Source of the DNA: Pontiella desulfatans
GTDB taxonomy: Bacteria; Verrucomicrobiota; Kiritimatiellia; Kiritimatiellales; Pontiellaceae
Reading direction: 5' to 3'
NCBI RefSeq assembly: GCF_900890425.1
Contig: NZ_CAAHFG010000003.1
Coordinates: 682,001 to 746,000 of the forward strand
Length of the DNA stretch: 64,000 bases
In this document: piece after piece, positions 1-9,600 of the stretch
Position numbering within the stretch: the stretch's first letter is position 1
How the letters are laid out: every line of letters begins with the position of its first letter
Made by a program: the position numbers and the translations under genes
Notes under the pieces: generated by a model
What the model was told of the DNA's origin: nothing
Database searches by the model: none
The model's input: the letters and a program-made list of their open reading frames with translations, nothing else

Positions 1-1746
1 CCGGGGCAGACCTGCCGGCTGATGATCAGTTTTGCCCGGGAGCGGGAACGCGCCATGACCCGCAACCGTGCGTTTATCGAAGAGGCCGATGAAAAGATCG
101 GGCAGCAGTATGAGCGATATCGGCAACTGGCGGATTCGGTTCCGCGGTTGCGCAGTCCGTACCAGGATCTGAACCGCTATTTTGAGTTGCTTCCGCACTA
201 CCATGAGTCCTTGAAAGTGACGGATATTCCCGGTGCGGTGCGGGCCAAAACCTGGCGCTACTGGGTCTGGGGCTGGGACGGGATGACCAATAACAGCGCC
301 ACGGCCTATTGGGGCGATACCCGGCACATCGGGGATATGCTCGACTTTTACCGTGAAACGGCCGATCCGGAGGGCGGGATTGTGCATTGGTATGAATATG
401 ACATGTCGATTAAAGAGGTATCGATGGTTCCCGCCCAGTGCATCTACCTGGTCCTGCTGCAACTGTATGCCGACCAGACCGCTGATTTGGAGCAGGTTCG
501 TAAAAACTATGATTTTGCAGTCAGGATCTACCGGATGGCCGCGGCAACCGAGGTCGGCGAAAGCGGAATGACCCAGGGACAGTCGCTCTTTCCGGACTAC
601 CGGGACCTCATCGGAGAGACCGGCGACGATATCAGTGCGCTGAACAATTCGATCTTTTATTGCGCGTCGCGATCCATGAACCGCCTGGCTGCGCTGATGG
701 GCGATGAGGCCGTCCGGCAGGAGTCCGCCCGTTTTGCTGAGCGGATGGAAGCCGGTTTTATGGACCGTTTCTTCGATACGGAAAAAGGATTTCCGGTCTC
801 GTCGCTGGAGGCCTCAACAGGGCGGCCGCGCGAGGTGTTCCAGATGTGTTCGTTGCGGTGGGAAAACGATTATTACTATGATCTTGTCCGCCCCGTCATG
901 GAGCGGTGCATGGACTTTGTTGAAACCCATCTGGTCTGCCGGTCCGGTATCCGTGAGGTTCCGCGTTGGTGCCCGGCCTATGGCGCGGATGCCAACCAGC
1001 TGCAGGCCTGGTGGCCCGTGGCCGATGAATCGTTTGTCCGCATGGCCAATGCGCTGGATCGCAAGGATCTGCTGGAGCGCTGGGTCGGTTGGCTGGAATA
1101 CTGGTACGGGCAGCTTTCCTGTCCCGAGGCGGTTTCGTGCCATATCGAAACCGACCGCCCCGAAACCGACCGTTGGAGCGCGTTGAAGGGGGCCTGGCAG
1201 GCGTTTGCCATGCGCACCTGGTATCAGGGTATCGTACATGGTGTCGTGGGCGTCGATGCCGATGCCGGGGGCATCACCTTCCATCCCTACAGCGGGGAGG
1301 AGATGGTGCTCGAAGGACTGCATTACCTGGGTAAAACCTTTGATTTCTCCATGCAGGGCAGCGGTCCGTTTATTGAAACGCTTGAGGTCGGCGGCCGGAC
1401 CGTCCGGGGTACGAACAAGCTTCCGCTGGAGTGCTATCAGGATAAGAACCATGTTGCGGTTACCGTCCGGCGCGTGGCGGAGCCGCCGTATCCGCTGATG
1501 ATTACACGCGGAAACGGTGCGGTCCTGAAGGACTACCAATCTTCCGGGAATCAGATCGAGACCCGTCTTCAGGGAGCTGGATTGGTCCGACTGGAACTGT
1601 GGGCGGAGTCGATGCCCGAGGTAAGACTCAACGGAAGTCCCGTTTCTGTTGAGTATGATGCTGACTCAAAAGGCGCGATCGTTGCGCTCGAGCTGGAGCC
1701 GGATGGGAACGAACAGCTGCACATTTCAATGAGTCAAGGAGTCTGA
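1..1746 (+). CDS. Six-hairpin-type glycoside hydrolase, 5'-truncated by window edge
   Basis: The frame is open from base 1 with no stop, so the gene starts outside the window; the first ATG inside is at 22. The roughly 580 visible residues look like the catalytic half of an (alpha/alpha)6-toroid glycosidase: aromatic-rich helices with WRYWVWGWDGMTNN near residue 85 and a GDDISALNNS stretch near residue 210, followed by a short beta-sandwich-like tail from about residue 430. A Trp-Asp pair early in the barrel is typical of GH63/GH78/debranching-like enzymes, but I cannot assign a CAZy family. It lies upstream of a GH78 gene in the same orientation, so a role in oligosaccharide trimming within a rhamnose-type polysaccharide locus is inferred. 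Any signal peptide would lie outside the window. Confidence 0.6.
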   Translation, partial: PGQTCRLMISFARERERAMTRNRAFIEEADEKIGQQYERYRQLADSVPRLRSPYQDLNRYFELLPHYHESLKVTDIPGAVRAKTWRYWVWGWDGMTNNSATAYWGDTRHIGDMLDFYRETADPEGGIVHWYEYDMSIKEVSMVPAQCIYLVLLQLYADQTADLEQVRKNYDFAVRIYRMAAATEVGESGMTQGQSLFPDYRDLIGETGDDISALNNSIFYCASRSMNRLAALMGDEAVRQESARFAERMEAGFMDRFFDTEKGFPVSSLEASTGRPREVFQMCSLRWENDYYYDLVRPVMERCMDFVETHLVCRSGIREVPRWCPAYGADANQLQAWWPVADESFVRMANALDRKDLLERWVGWLEYWYGQLSCPEAVSCHIETDRPETDRWSALKGAWQAFAMRTWYQGIVHGVVGVDADAGGITFHPYSGEEMVLEGLHYLGKTFDFSMQGSGPFIETLEVGGRTVRGTNKLPLECYQDKNHVAVTVRRVAEPPYPLMITRGNGAVLKDYQSSGNQIETRLQGAGLVRLELWAESMPEVRLNGSPVSVEYDADSKGAIVALELEPDGNEQLHISMSQGV

Positions 1747-1913
1747 ACATGAAGTCCATGCTGGTATCTGTTTTGGAGGGTGCGGAAAGGTGTCTGCGTC
1801 GGAATTGGTTGAAAACATGGGGTGAAATTGAAGTTTTCCGCGCGAGCACTACGGAGCGGGGTCAAGGAAGAGGTGCTGACAATTAAAATTCAGGAAGAAT
1901 AAAAAGGAAGATT

Positions 1914-4685
1914 ATGATATTGGGGATAACCGGAAATATGAGACCGCTCCACGACTGCTCGCGAAAAAGCAGCCGGACCGGAATCTTTACAGGCGTTGCT
2001 GTGGCGCTCACACTCTCACTTGTAATGACCGTCCCCGCGAGGGCGGTGGATTTCGCTGATTCGGGCGGATTTTCGGTCTCCGACCTGCGCTGCGAGGACC
2101 TCGTAGATCCGATTGGAATTGATATTCTCAAGCCGCGGCTCTCATGGCGGATGCAGTCCAGTGCAAACGGCGCAGCGCAGTCCGCGTACCAGGTGCTTGT
2201 TGCGACTTCCCCGGGACTGCTCAAACCAGGTTCAGCAGATCTCTGGGATTCGGGCATAGTCACCGCCAGCCGGAGCCAGCACATCTTGTATGCGGGCAAA
2301 AGCCTTTCACGCGGTATTCCGCATTACTGGATGGTGCGAATATGGAACGAAATGGGTGAGGCTTCTTCATGGAGCACTCCCGCCGTCTGGACCCTCTTCG
2401 ATATGCCATTCAATAAGGACTGGCAGGCGGAGTGGATTACAGAGGGGAGCAGTTCGCCCTGGTTGCGTCAGTCGCTGGAGTTAACGGGGCCTCCGGCGAG
2501 GGCGTATATCTATGTCAATGCCCTCGGATATTTCCAGCTCTTCATCAACGGCGAAAGAGTGGGGAACGATGAGTTTGCGCCGCATGTAGGGCAGTTCGAC
2601 AAGCGCACCTTCTGCATCACCTATGATGTGACGAAATATCTGAAGAAGGGAAAGAACGCCATTGGTTTCTGGCTGGGCAGCGGCTGGAGCCGCGGTGGTG
2701 CGGGGGTAAAGACAGCTCCTGCTGTACGGGCACAGCTTGAGATCGCGGATGCTCAAGGAGAAATGACCACACTCGTTACTGATGCGTCCTGGCGCGTAAA
2801 GGCCAGTTCCATGGCCTATCTGGGCGAATGGAAGTGGGGTAAGTACGGCGGGGAAGTGCATACTGGAAGCCAGGATCAACCCGACTGGGCGGATGCCGAT
2901 TTTGATGACAGTGAATGGGCCATGGCCAAACCAGACGAGCTTGTGGACACCATCGTTTCAGCGGAGATGCTTCAGCGCAGTCGGGTCATCGAGACGATCA
3001 CGCCTGTTAAGGTCACGAGCCTGAGCGGGGGTGCCTGGCTCGTTGATATGGGCAAAGCCATGACCGGGACCTTTGAGATCACCTTCCCGAAAGCCGAAAA
3101 GGGGCACAACGTATCGATGGTGTTTGGCGATTCATACACGCCTTCCGACAATGGAGGTACTCCCGAGCTGAACAGCTTCGGTCAGGCAAGCGAGTACATT
3201 TTCCGCGGCAGCGGCACAGAAACGTTCAAGAACCGTTTCAACTATGCCAGTTGCCGATACATCCTGATCACCAACGCGCCCGAGGGCGAGCTCACGCCCG
3301 GGGATATCAAGGGGTACTTTATCACGACGCAGCTTCCCAAGGCCAGCACCTTCAGCTGTTCCGACGAAACGCTGAACGAAATCTACAAAATGATGGAGCA
3401 CACGCTTCGCTGTCTTATGCTCGGTGGCTATCAGGTGGACTGCCACTCCCGGGAGCGGTACGGCTACGGCGGAGATGGTCACTCTTCGCTGGATACCACG
3501 CTCTGTTTTCTGGGCGCTGATGCCTTCTACCGTAAGTGGACCCGGGACTGGCTGGATGGCCAGAAAAGCGATGGCGGGTTCACCTATACCTCTCCTGCTT
3601 CAGGGCATGGCGGCGGTCCCTTCTGGTGCGGATTTATCACGGCGGCTACCCTGAAGCACTACCATCACTACGGTGACCTCAGTCTGGTAAAACGCAACTA
3701 CCCGGCCATCCGGAAATGGTTCGAGCTGGCCCAGAGCAAAACGGTCAATGATCTGCAGCAGAAGTTCACCGACCAACGTTGGTACCTCGGCGACTGGGCA
3801 TCGCCAAAGGGCGATGACCGGAGCGGCGAGAAGGATGCGGATGTTTTTATTCAGGCATACATGGGCTACGCGCTTGAGCAGGCGGCTGAACTTGCAGACG
3901 TACTGGGTAAGGCCGATGATGCAAAAACGTTCAGGGGTTGGGCCGAGGCCCGGCGCAAAGCGACGCACCGGAATCGCTTTGATAAGGAGAGTACAACATA
4001 CGGTACCGGCACCCAGATGACCTACATCCTGCCGCTCGCGGGGGGCGTCGTTCCCGAGGAACTGCGGGACGAGGTCTTCGCCGGGTTCGAGAAGACGCTC
4101 AAAGAGCAGGACAAGGGTCATCTGAGCACGGGCCTCTCTGGGACCTACATGATGGTTCAGTACCTGCAGCAGATCGGCCGCGACGACCTGATCTATCTCT
4201 TTGCCTCGAAAAAAACGTTTCCGTCATGGGGCCACATGATTGAACAGGGGGCCACCGCCACGTGGGAGCACTGGAATGGCAGGGCGTCCCGGATACACAA
4301 CTGCTATAACAGCATCGGCTCCTGGTTTATCCAGGGGCTCGCAGGCATTCGTCCGGATCCCGAAAAACCCGGCTTCAAACATGTCATTATCAAACCTGCT
4401 TTCATAAATGAACTCAGCTATGTGAATGGAAGTCACGATTCCGCCTACGGCACGATTCAGAGTGACTGGAAACGGGACGGCGATGTCATCCATATGACGC
4501 TGAAGATTCCGGCCAACTCCACCGCGACGGTCTATCTGCCTGCAAAGGCCGCCGCCGATGTCACTGTAAATGGATCGTCCATCCAGCAGGCCGAACAGGT
4601 GAACTTCCGGAGGGTCGAGAAAGATAGGACCGTCGTGGATCTTGGCGCGGGACAGTATAAGTTTGTGTGCGGACAACGCCGCTAA
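1914..4685 (+). CDS. Exported alpha-L-rhamnosidase, GH78 family
   Basis: Expected to remove terminal alpha-L-rhamnose from oligo- or polysaccharides outside the cytoplasm. The start at 1914 follows AAGGAAG at good spacing. A basic N-region and hydrophobic segment (about residues 24-44, ending PARA) form a signal peptide. The N-terminal beta-sandwich has the GH78 pattern (RCEDLVDPIGID, PRLSW, YQVLVA, DSG). The catalytic region has D509-C-H-S-R-E514-R-Y-G-Y-G-G-D521, equivalent to the family's DCP.RER.GW.GD acidic cluster but with Pro and Trp replaced. The general-base region is WEHWNG (E785). The C-terminal beta-sandwich ends with NSTATVYLPA, shared with the second GH78 gene at 14.3 kb. At 923 residues it is a normal family length. 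Specificity cannot be read from sequence. Confidence 0.9.
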   Translation: MILGITGNMRPLHDCSRKSSRTGIFTGVAVALTLSLVMTVPARAVDFADSGGFSVSDLRCEDLVDPIGIDILKPRLSWRMQSSANGAAQSAYQVLVATSPGLLKPGSADLWDSGIVTASRSQHILYAGKSLSRGIPHYWMVRIWNEMGEASSWSTPAVWTLFDMPFNKDWQAEWITEGSSSPWLRQSLELTGPPARAYIYVNALGYFQLFINGERVGNDEFAPHVGQFDKRTFCITYDVTKYLKKGKNAIGFWLGSGWSRGGAGVKTAPAVRAQLEIADAQGEMTTLVTDASWRVKASSMAYLGEWKWGKYGGEVHTGSQDQPDWADADFDDSEWAMAKPDELVDTIVSAEMLQRSRVIETITPVKVTSLSGGAWLVDMGKAMTGTFEITFPKAEKGHNVSMVFGDSYTPSDNGGTPELNSFGQASEYIFRGSGTETFKNRFNYASCRYILITNAPEGELTPGDIKGYFITTQLPKASTFSCSDETLNEIYKMMEHTLRCLMLGGYQVDCHSRERYGYGGDGHSSLDTTLCFLGADAFYRKWTRDWLDGQKSDGGFTYTSPASGHGGGPFWCGFITAATLKHYHHYGDLSLVKRNYPAIRKWFELAQSKTVNDLQQKFTDQRWYLGDWASPKGDDRSGEKDADVFIQAYMGYALEQAAELADVLGKADDAKTFRGWAEARRKATHRNRFDKESTTYGTGTQMTYILPLAGGVVPEELRDEVFAGFEKTLKEQDKGHLSTGLSGTYMMVQYLQQIGRDDLIYLFASKKTFPSWGHMIEQGATATWEHWNGRASRIHNCYNSIGSWFIQGLAGIRPDPEKPGFKHVIIKPAFINELSYVNGSHDSAYGTIQSDWKRDGDVIHMTLKIPANSTATVYLPAKAAADVTVNGSSIQQAEQVNFRRVEKDRTVVDLGAGQYKFVCGQRR

Positions 4686-4731
4686 AAGCAGAGCCGACAA
4701 CAGACCGATTAAATTCAAACCAGGAGACAGT

Positions 4732-5226
4732 ATGAGTGAAAAGCAGGAGCTGGCTCCCTCGGCATTCAATGAGCGCGAAACCATCGGATATTGCTGGGCT
4801 ATCCATTACAAGGGGCAGTTGGTTCACCGCGAGGACATCACCTTCCGGTTCCGGGGGCAAGGCGACGATATCCTGGTCGTGAAGGTTGATGGGGAATGCG
4901 TGTTGAACGCTTGTGGGCGTGGGACTGAAGGTTTCCTGCAACCCGGTCTTGGTGGCTGGTCGAGCTCATCCGCGGACAGTCGACGGTTTTATATGGGCAA
5001 CAGTACAGCCGTTGTTGGCGAATGGATTACGCTCAGGGCCGGAGAGCCGAAGAAAATGGAAGTGGTGATTGGCGAAGTGCCCGGGGGCACGTTCTGCTCC
5101 ATGCTTACCGTCGAGGTGGAGGATGTGGAGTATGGACGCAACAGGCAGAGTGGTCCTATTCTGCCAATGTTCAAAACGGAAGAACCCCGCACCCATCCAA
5201 CCCGCCCCAAATCCATGTATTATTAG
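4732..5226 (+). CDS. PA14-like module protein, probably a truncated fragment
   Basis: The 164-residue product starts at ATG 4732 behind CAGGAGA; the frame also extends upstream into the end of the GH78 gene, but that part lacks coding character. The pattern ITFRFRGQGDDILVVKVDG, then a yMGN..vVGEWITL segment, then IGEVPGGTF and LPMF resembles PA14-like ligand-binding beta-barrels that are common in Lentisphaerae and Kiritimatiellota membrane-anchored proteins. Those usually have an N-terminal membrane segment; none is present here, so this is either a cytoplasmic orphan domain or the 3' remnant of a longer gene. It is 46 nt behind GH78 and could be co-transcribed. Function unknown. Confidence 0.5.
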   Translation: MSEKQELAPSAFNERETIGYCWAIHYKGQLVHREDITFRFRGQGDDILVVKVDGECVLNACGRGTEGFLQPGLGGWSSSSADSRRFYMGNSTAVVGEWITLRAGEPKKMEVVIGEVPGGTFCSMLTVEVEDVEYGRNRQSGPILPMFKTEEPRTHPTRPKSMYY

Positions 5227-5343
5227 AGGTTTTCAAATGTCGATCTGCCTCAGCCTGTTCCCGTCGTCTTCATGGTAATGTGAGATAGTATGCCTGATTT
5301 TCGTAGTATTCACGAATCGATTTGCATTGTGTTCTGAATGTGG

Positions 5344-5357
5344 TGCAAAATATTGCA
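5344..5357. promoter_or_regulatory. Candidate LacI-family operator upstream of the regulator gene
   Basis: The sequence TGCAAAATATTGCA is a perfect 5-bp inverted repeat (TGCAA/TTGCA) around 4 bp. It lies 43 nt before the chosen ATG of the LacI-family regulator. A near-identical copy (13 of 14 bases) lies just after that gene at 6501-6514, before the lyase-like gene. Size and dyad symmetry fit LacI-family operators; autoregulation is inferred. Confidence 0.55.
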
Positions 5358-5400
5358 AAATAATATTTCCCATCTGCGTGATTATGGTATTTTGTTTTTC

Positions 5401-6447
5401 ATGCCAAGAAGAAGTTCATCAGATATGGGATTCGATGGGGTTAACCTCAGCGAAATAGCAGAGCGCCTGAATATTTCGATTTCGACGGTGTCGCGCGCGA
5501 TACGCAACCTCAAGGGGGTGCATCCGGCCACGCGGAACAAGGTGGTCGAGGTTGCGCGTGAGATGGGGTACGGAAAGACGCTGGAAGACGAGCACACGGG
5601 ACGGACGATTCTAGTGCTGGCCCAGACCAGCGGAGGGGGCGAGGTGCAGGACTACCTGTCCGGGATCAGCCGGGCGGCGGTGGGGGCGAATGTTTCGGTC
5701 TTGACGCATTGTTTGCCGTTGGAGCGGTGTGAAGAACTGCTTGATCCGAAAATGCAGCCGCCAGCGTTGCGATGCGGGCAGGTTGACGGCATTATTTTTC
5801 TGTTCAAATGGCCCGATTCGGTGGTCGCAAAGCTGGAGCAGAGTTTCCCTGTCGTTTCGATGGTTCATGAGTATAATGTCGGCCCTATGGACCGGGTAGG
5901 GATCGATCATCAGTATTGCATGAACATCTTGATTGATCATTTGGTTGAGCTGGGGCATCAGCGGATCGGGTTTTTCGGGCTTTGCCCGGAGGTCTCCTGG
6001 AGCTGTTCAAGATACAGTGCCTACATTGAGTCTCTGGTCCGCAGGAACTATGATGTCAATCTGAATTTCACGACCCGGCTGGGGTTTAGTGAGTTGATGT
6101 CGGTTTCCCTGGTTGATGTCGGCCATGTGGTCTCCGGTCTTAAAAAAAATATGGCTGAAGGAATGACGGCCGTGGTCTGTTCCGGCGACATGCCGGGGTA
6201 TTCGCTTATGGAGACCTTGCTGAGCGAGGGGATCCGGATTCCGCAGGATCTTTCCATTACCGGTTTTCATGCGGCTCCACCTCAAAACGGCCTGCCGGAA
6301 TTAACCACGGTTTCCATTTCATCGGAAGAAATGGGTGTGACCATTCTTCGTCGCATGGTCCGACGGCTCGAAAATCCTGTAGAGTCCCTGCGTACGATTC
6401 TGCATCCCTGCCGGTTGAGGATTGGGGCTACCACATCCGCACAGTAA
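5401..6447 (+). CDS. LacI-family transcriptional regulator
   Basis: DNA-binding sugar-responsive regulator. An N-terminal helix-turn-helix (about residues 14-35, NLSEIAERLNISISTVSRAI) is followed by the family hinge (VHPATRNKVVEVAREMGY) and a periplasmic-binding-protein-like effector domain with the typical HLVELGHQRIGFFG and PQDLSITGFH segments. The frame is open back to ATG 5338, but a palindromic operator candidate (5344-5357) lies inside that extension, so ATG 5401 is preferred. Between two GH78 genes and a candidate lyase, it probably controls uptake or degradation of a rhamnose-containing polysaccharide. The effector cannot be deduced. Confidence 0.9.
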   Translation: MPRRSSSDMGFDGVNLSEIAERLNISISTVSRAIRNLKGVHPATRNKVVEVAREMGYGKTLEDEHTGRTILVLAQTSGGGEVQDYLSGISRAAVGANVSVLTHCLPLERCEELLDPKMQPPALRCGQVDGIIFLFKWPDSVVAKLEQSFPVVSMVHEYNVGPMDRVGIDHQYCMNILIDHLVELGHQRIGFFGLCPEVSWSCSRYSAYIESLVRRNYDVNLNFTTRLGFSELMSVSLVDVGHVVSGLKKNMAEGMTAVVCSGDMPGYSLMETLLSEGIRIPQDLSITGFHAAPPQNGLPELTTVSISSEEMGVTILRRMVRRLENPVESLRTILHPCRLRIGATTSAQ

Positions 6448-6500
6448 GAAGTTCGCCAAATGATACAACCCTCGCGTTCATGAGGTTTTTTGTGCGCGAG

Positions 6501-6514
6501 TGCAAAGTATTGCA
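6501..6514. promoter_or_regulatory. Second candidate LacI-family operator before the lyase-like gene
   Basis: TGCAAAGTATTGCA has the same TGCAA-N4-TTGCA dyad as the site at 5344, differing at one spacer base; flanking similarity extends a few bases on each side (GTGCAAA.TATTGCAAA.TAA). It lies 148 nt before the start of the LamG/lyase gene. Paired sites flanking the regulator gene support local control by that regulator. Confidence 0.55.
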
Positions 6515-6661
6515 AATTAAATATAAAAAAATGAATTGAAATTGCCGAGCGTGTAGTTTATCAACGTAAAAGTAAAAAGGGGGTCTAAAGCTGGCACTGC
6601 AGCTGGATGTTAAGGCACGGAAGATGCCGGCCTCTATACAAAAATGATCATGGAGCGTTTG

Positions 6662-9600
6662 ATGAAACTATATTTTTTGCGCGTAACCTTCTTTTTGATA
6701 TGGATCCTGATTGCGGCGGATAGTTCGGCGCAGGGCGATCTGATTCTGAACTGGACATTCGATTCCGTTTACCCCAACGGCTATATTGAGCCGGATGCCT
6801 CCGGGAACTCGCACGATGGCCGGCTGGTCTGGTATCTGACACGGCGCGGCGGTGGCGGAGAGTACCGGCCCGGTGAAGGAATCATCGGCGGCGCGGCGGC
6901 GGTGGTCGACCGCGGCAGCATTTTTTCCGACGAACCCCTCACCCTGCCGTCGGAATGGAGCGTTTCCATCTGGCTGAAACCGAAGGATGCTGATGAGATT
7001 ATCCGCTCTGAAGACATGATCGCTTTCTGGACGGATGACGGTACGACAAAGGCCCTTACCGTGACTTTTACCCAGGGTAAATTCAAGATCGGTTCGGTGG
7101 TGAACGGATCGTCCAAGAGTGCTGAATTCTACCCCTCGGCCGCCTGGGCGGTCGATGAGTGGGTGCACTTGGTGGTTACCTTCGGAAACGATGCGATTAA
7201 CATGTATCTCAATGGAACGGCGCTGGTCCGCAGAAGCGGAATCGTGGCCAATCCGTGGGACCCGTCGATCGCCGTGACGCCTATGCTGACCGGTTCCCGG
7301 GGGCAGGCGCACCACCGCTTTGACGGGCCGATTGATGAGTTCCGCATCTATGGCGGTATCCTCAGTGTGGAGGAGGTGGCCGCACTGGCCGACCCCTCTT
7401 CCGATTTTTATGCCGATGAGGTGGTTCCGCCCGTGGCCGATCCCGGCATGGGGTACACCGTCTGGCTGGACGGGGCAACGGCCGAATTTGAGCTCGACGG
7501 CGACCTGCTGCTGCCCGGCACCAACGGCACCGCTGCGGTAAGCTATCTCTGGGAGGTGGCTGAAAAGCCTGCCGGGGCGGCATTGATGTTTGCGGATGCA
7601 ACCGATCCGAAGAGCGCCGCAACGGCCGATACGGCGGGGGATTATGTGCTGCGGCTGATCACCGGCAACGGAGCCGCCGTCGATACGGGGCTGGTCCATA
7701 CCGTGGTGTTTGACGCCGGTTCCTCCGGGGGGTCCTCCTTCTTTACGGCCGATCCGAATGTGCCGTTGCTGGTCAACAACTACGAGCCCGAGCGCGATGC
7801 CAGGAAGGCTTCCGGCGCGCTCCCCCTCGTGGCACACTATGCCTTTGATGAGGGAGGCGGTACCACCGCGACGGCCACGGGATCGGCCGGCGGCAGTTTT
7901 AATATCGGATCCAGCGCGTGGAGCTCCGACGGAATGTTCGGCGGTGCCCTGCATGTGGCACCGGGGGCGGTGACGCCTCAGCTGTTCGACCTCGGGACCT
8001 TCACAGAACTTACCGATGAGTTTTCACTTTCGTTCTGGATCCGGTCGGACCGCACGGACAAGCGGGGGGATCTGTTCCGGGCCAACGGCACGGGAACAAC
8101 CGATTACTGGAAGCTGGGTAACCAGCATAATAAGGGGGGGCTGCCGGACGGCTACGGTCAGCTGAACTGGAACAGCGTGAGCTGCCCCGTTAAGGCCGGT
8201 GAACAATGGAACCATATCGTCATCACCTACAGCGCATCCAGCGGGTTCAGGAAGCTGTACCTCAACGGCAATCTGGAGGGCAGTATGAAATTTGATCCGC
8301 TGGCTGCCGGCAGCGGAAGCCCGCGCCTGCTTTTCAGCACTACTTCGGGAAGCTATTGTTTCCGCGGACTGCTCGATGATGTGGCCGTATATGGAACGAC
8401 GCTCAATAACGAGGAGATCTCGTTGCTGTACAGCCAGTCCGCGGATACGGTCGTCAACCGCGCCGCTGAGGATCCCTATAAGACCGGGGCTTATTCTCCT
8501 TCATTTGTTCAGCAGTATTTTCCGGAACTGACGCCACAGTATGTCACCAACGGCTTTGCGGAAGCGCGTTTCGGCAGCGGCGCCGCGCCGGCTGCCTACG
8601 AGCATCCGCGCATTGTCTTTTCGCGCGACGATCTCGCCGCGGCCCGGGCGCAGTACCGCGGGCGCGACGGGCACCGCACCCTTGCGGAGCTTTTTCAGTA
8701 CACTGAAGTCGAGCGGCTGAGCAACATGGATACCAGCGGAAACTACCAGCCCGCCTTCAGCCTCGACGGCGGCAGCGATGAACGCGGCATTCCCAACTTC
8801 ACCTCCGACAACGGGGCCGCGGCCACGATCGTTGCCGAGGCCTACCTGGCTCTGCTGGAGGCCGACTCCGTGAAGGCCCGCAACGTCATTGACTGGCTGA
8901 TCGCCACCGCCGCGCTGCAGCGTCCGGTGATTGATGCCTCCCGCCTGGCCACCTCGCACTGGCGCCATGATTACCACGATATCCTGCAGCGGCGGGCCAC
9001 ACCGCTGATCTATGACTGGCTCTATGCCTGGATGACCCCCGCCGAGCGCGCAACGATCCGCGGTATCATTGCCGATGCCGCCGCCGGCCACTGGAGCATC
9101 GGCATGAACGGTCAGCCGGCGTCGGATGCGCACCGGTCCAATTGGCAGAACTGGATCACCGGTGAATACCTGCTGGCACTGAGCGCCATCTACGAGGAGG
9201 ACGGATTTGATCCGGAGGGCTATGCCACTGCCGCCCGGGCGGTGGAGCTTTCAGGCATCCTGTTCGGGGACAGCGAATCCGGCGCCTCCGCCGAGGGGAT
9301 GGGCAAGGCGAGCCTGGTGACCGGATCCATGGCCATGCTCAGCCGTACCCAGCAGACCGGGCGGAAACTGATCGGTTCGGCCATGCCCCTGAACCATGTG
9401 CGCAAATTCACCTTCCACCACCTGGCGCCCTGGGGCAGTGAGATTTTCAAGGATGCGGAAAACGGCGGGCTCTTCCCGCTGGGCGCCTCCGCGCCGATCC
9501 GGGTGCTGCACTACGCGTATCCGGACGATCCGATCCTGAACTACCTCAAGCATGCATCGTTCGGCGGGGTGGACAACTACGGCGATCTGCAGCTGACCAC

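Noticed and set aside
1749-1902. Possible remnant gene: a 45-codon frame from ATG 1749 and a second frame ending VKEEVLTIKIQEE
   Set aside because: Neither frame is long or similar to anything I recognise; it could be the tail of a lost gene but support is too thin.
6560-6587. ATCAAC, 14 nt, GGGGTCTA before the lyase-like gene
   Set aside because: Spacing fits but the second block does not match CGGYRTTW; likely chance.
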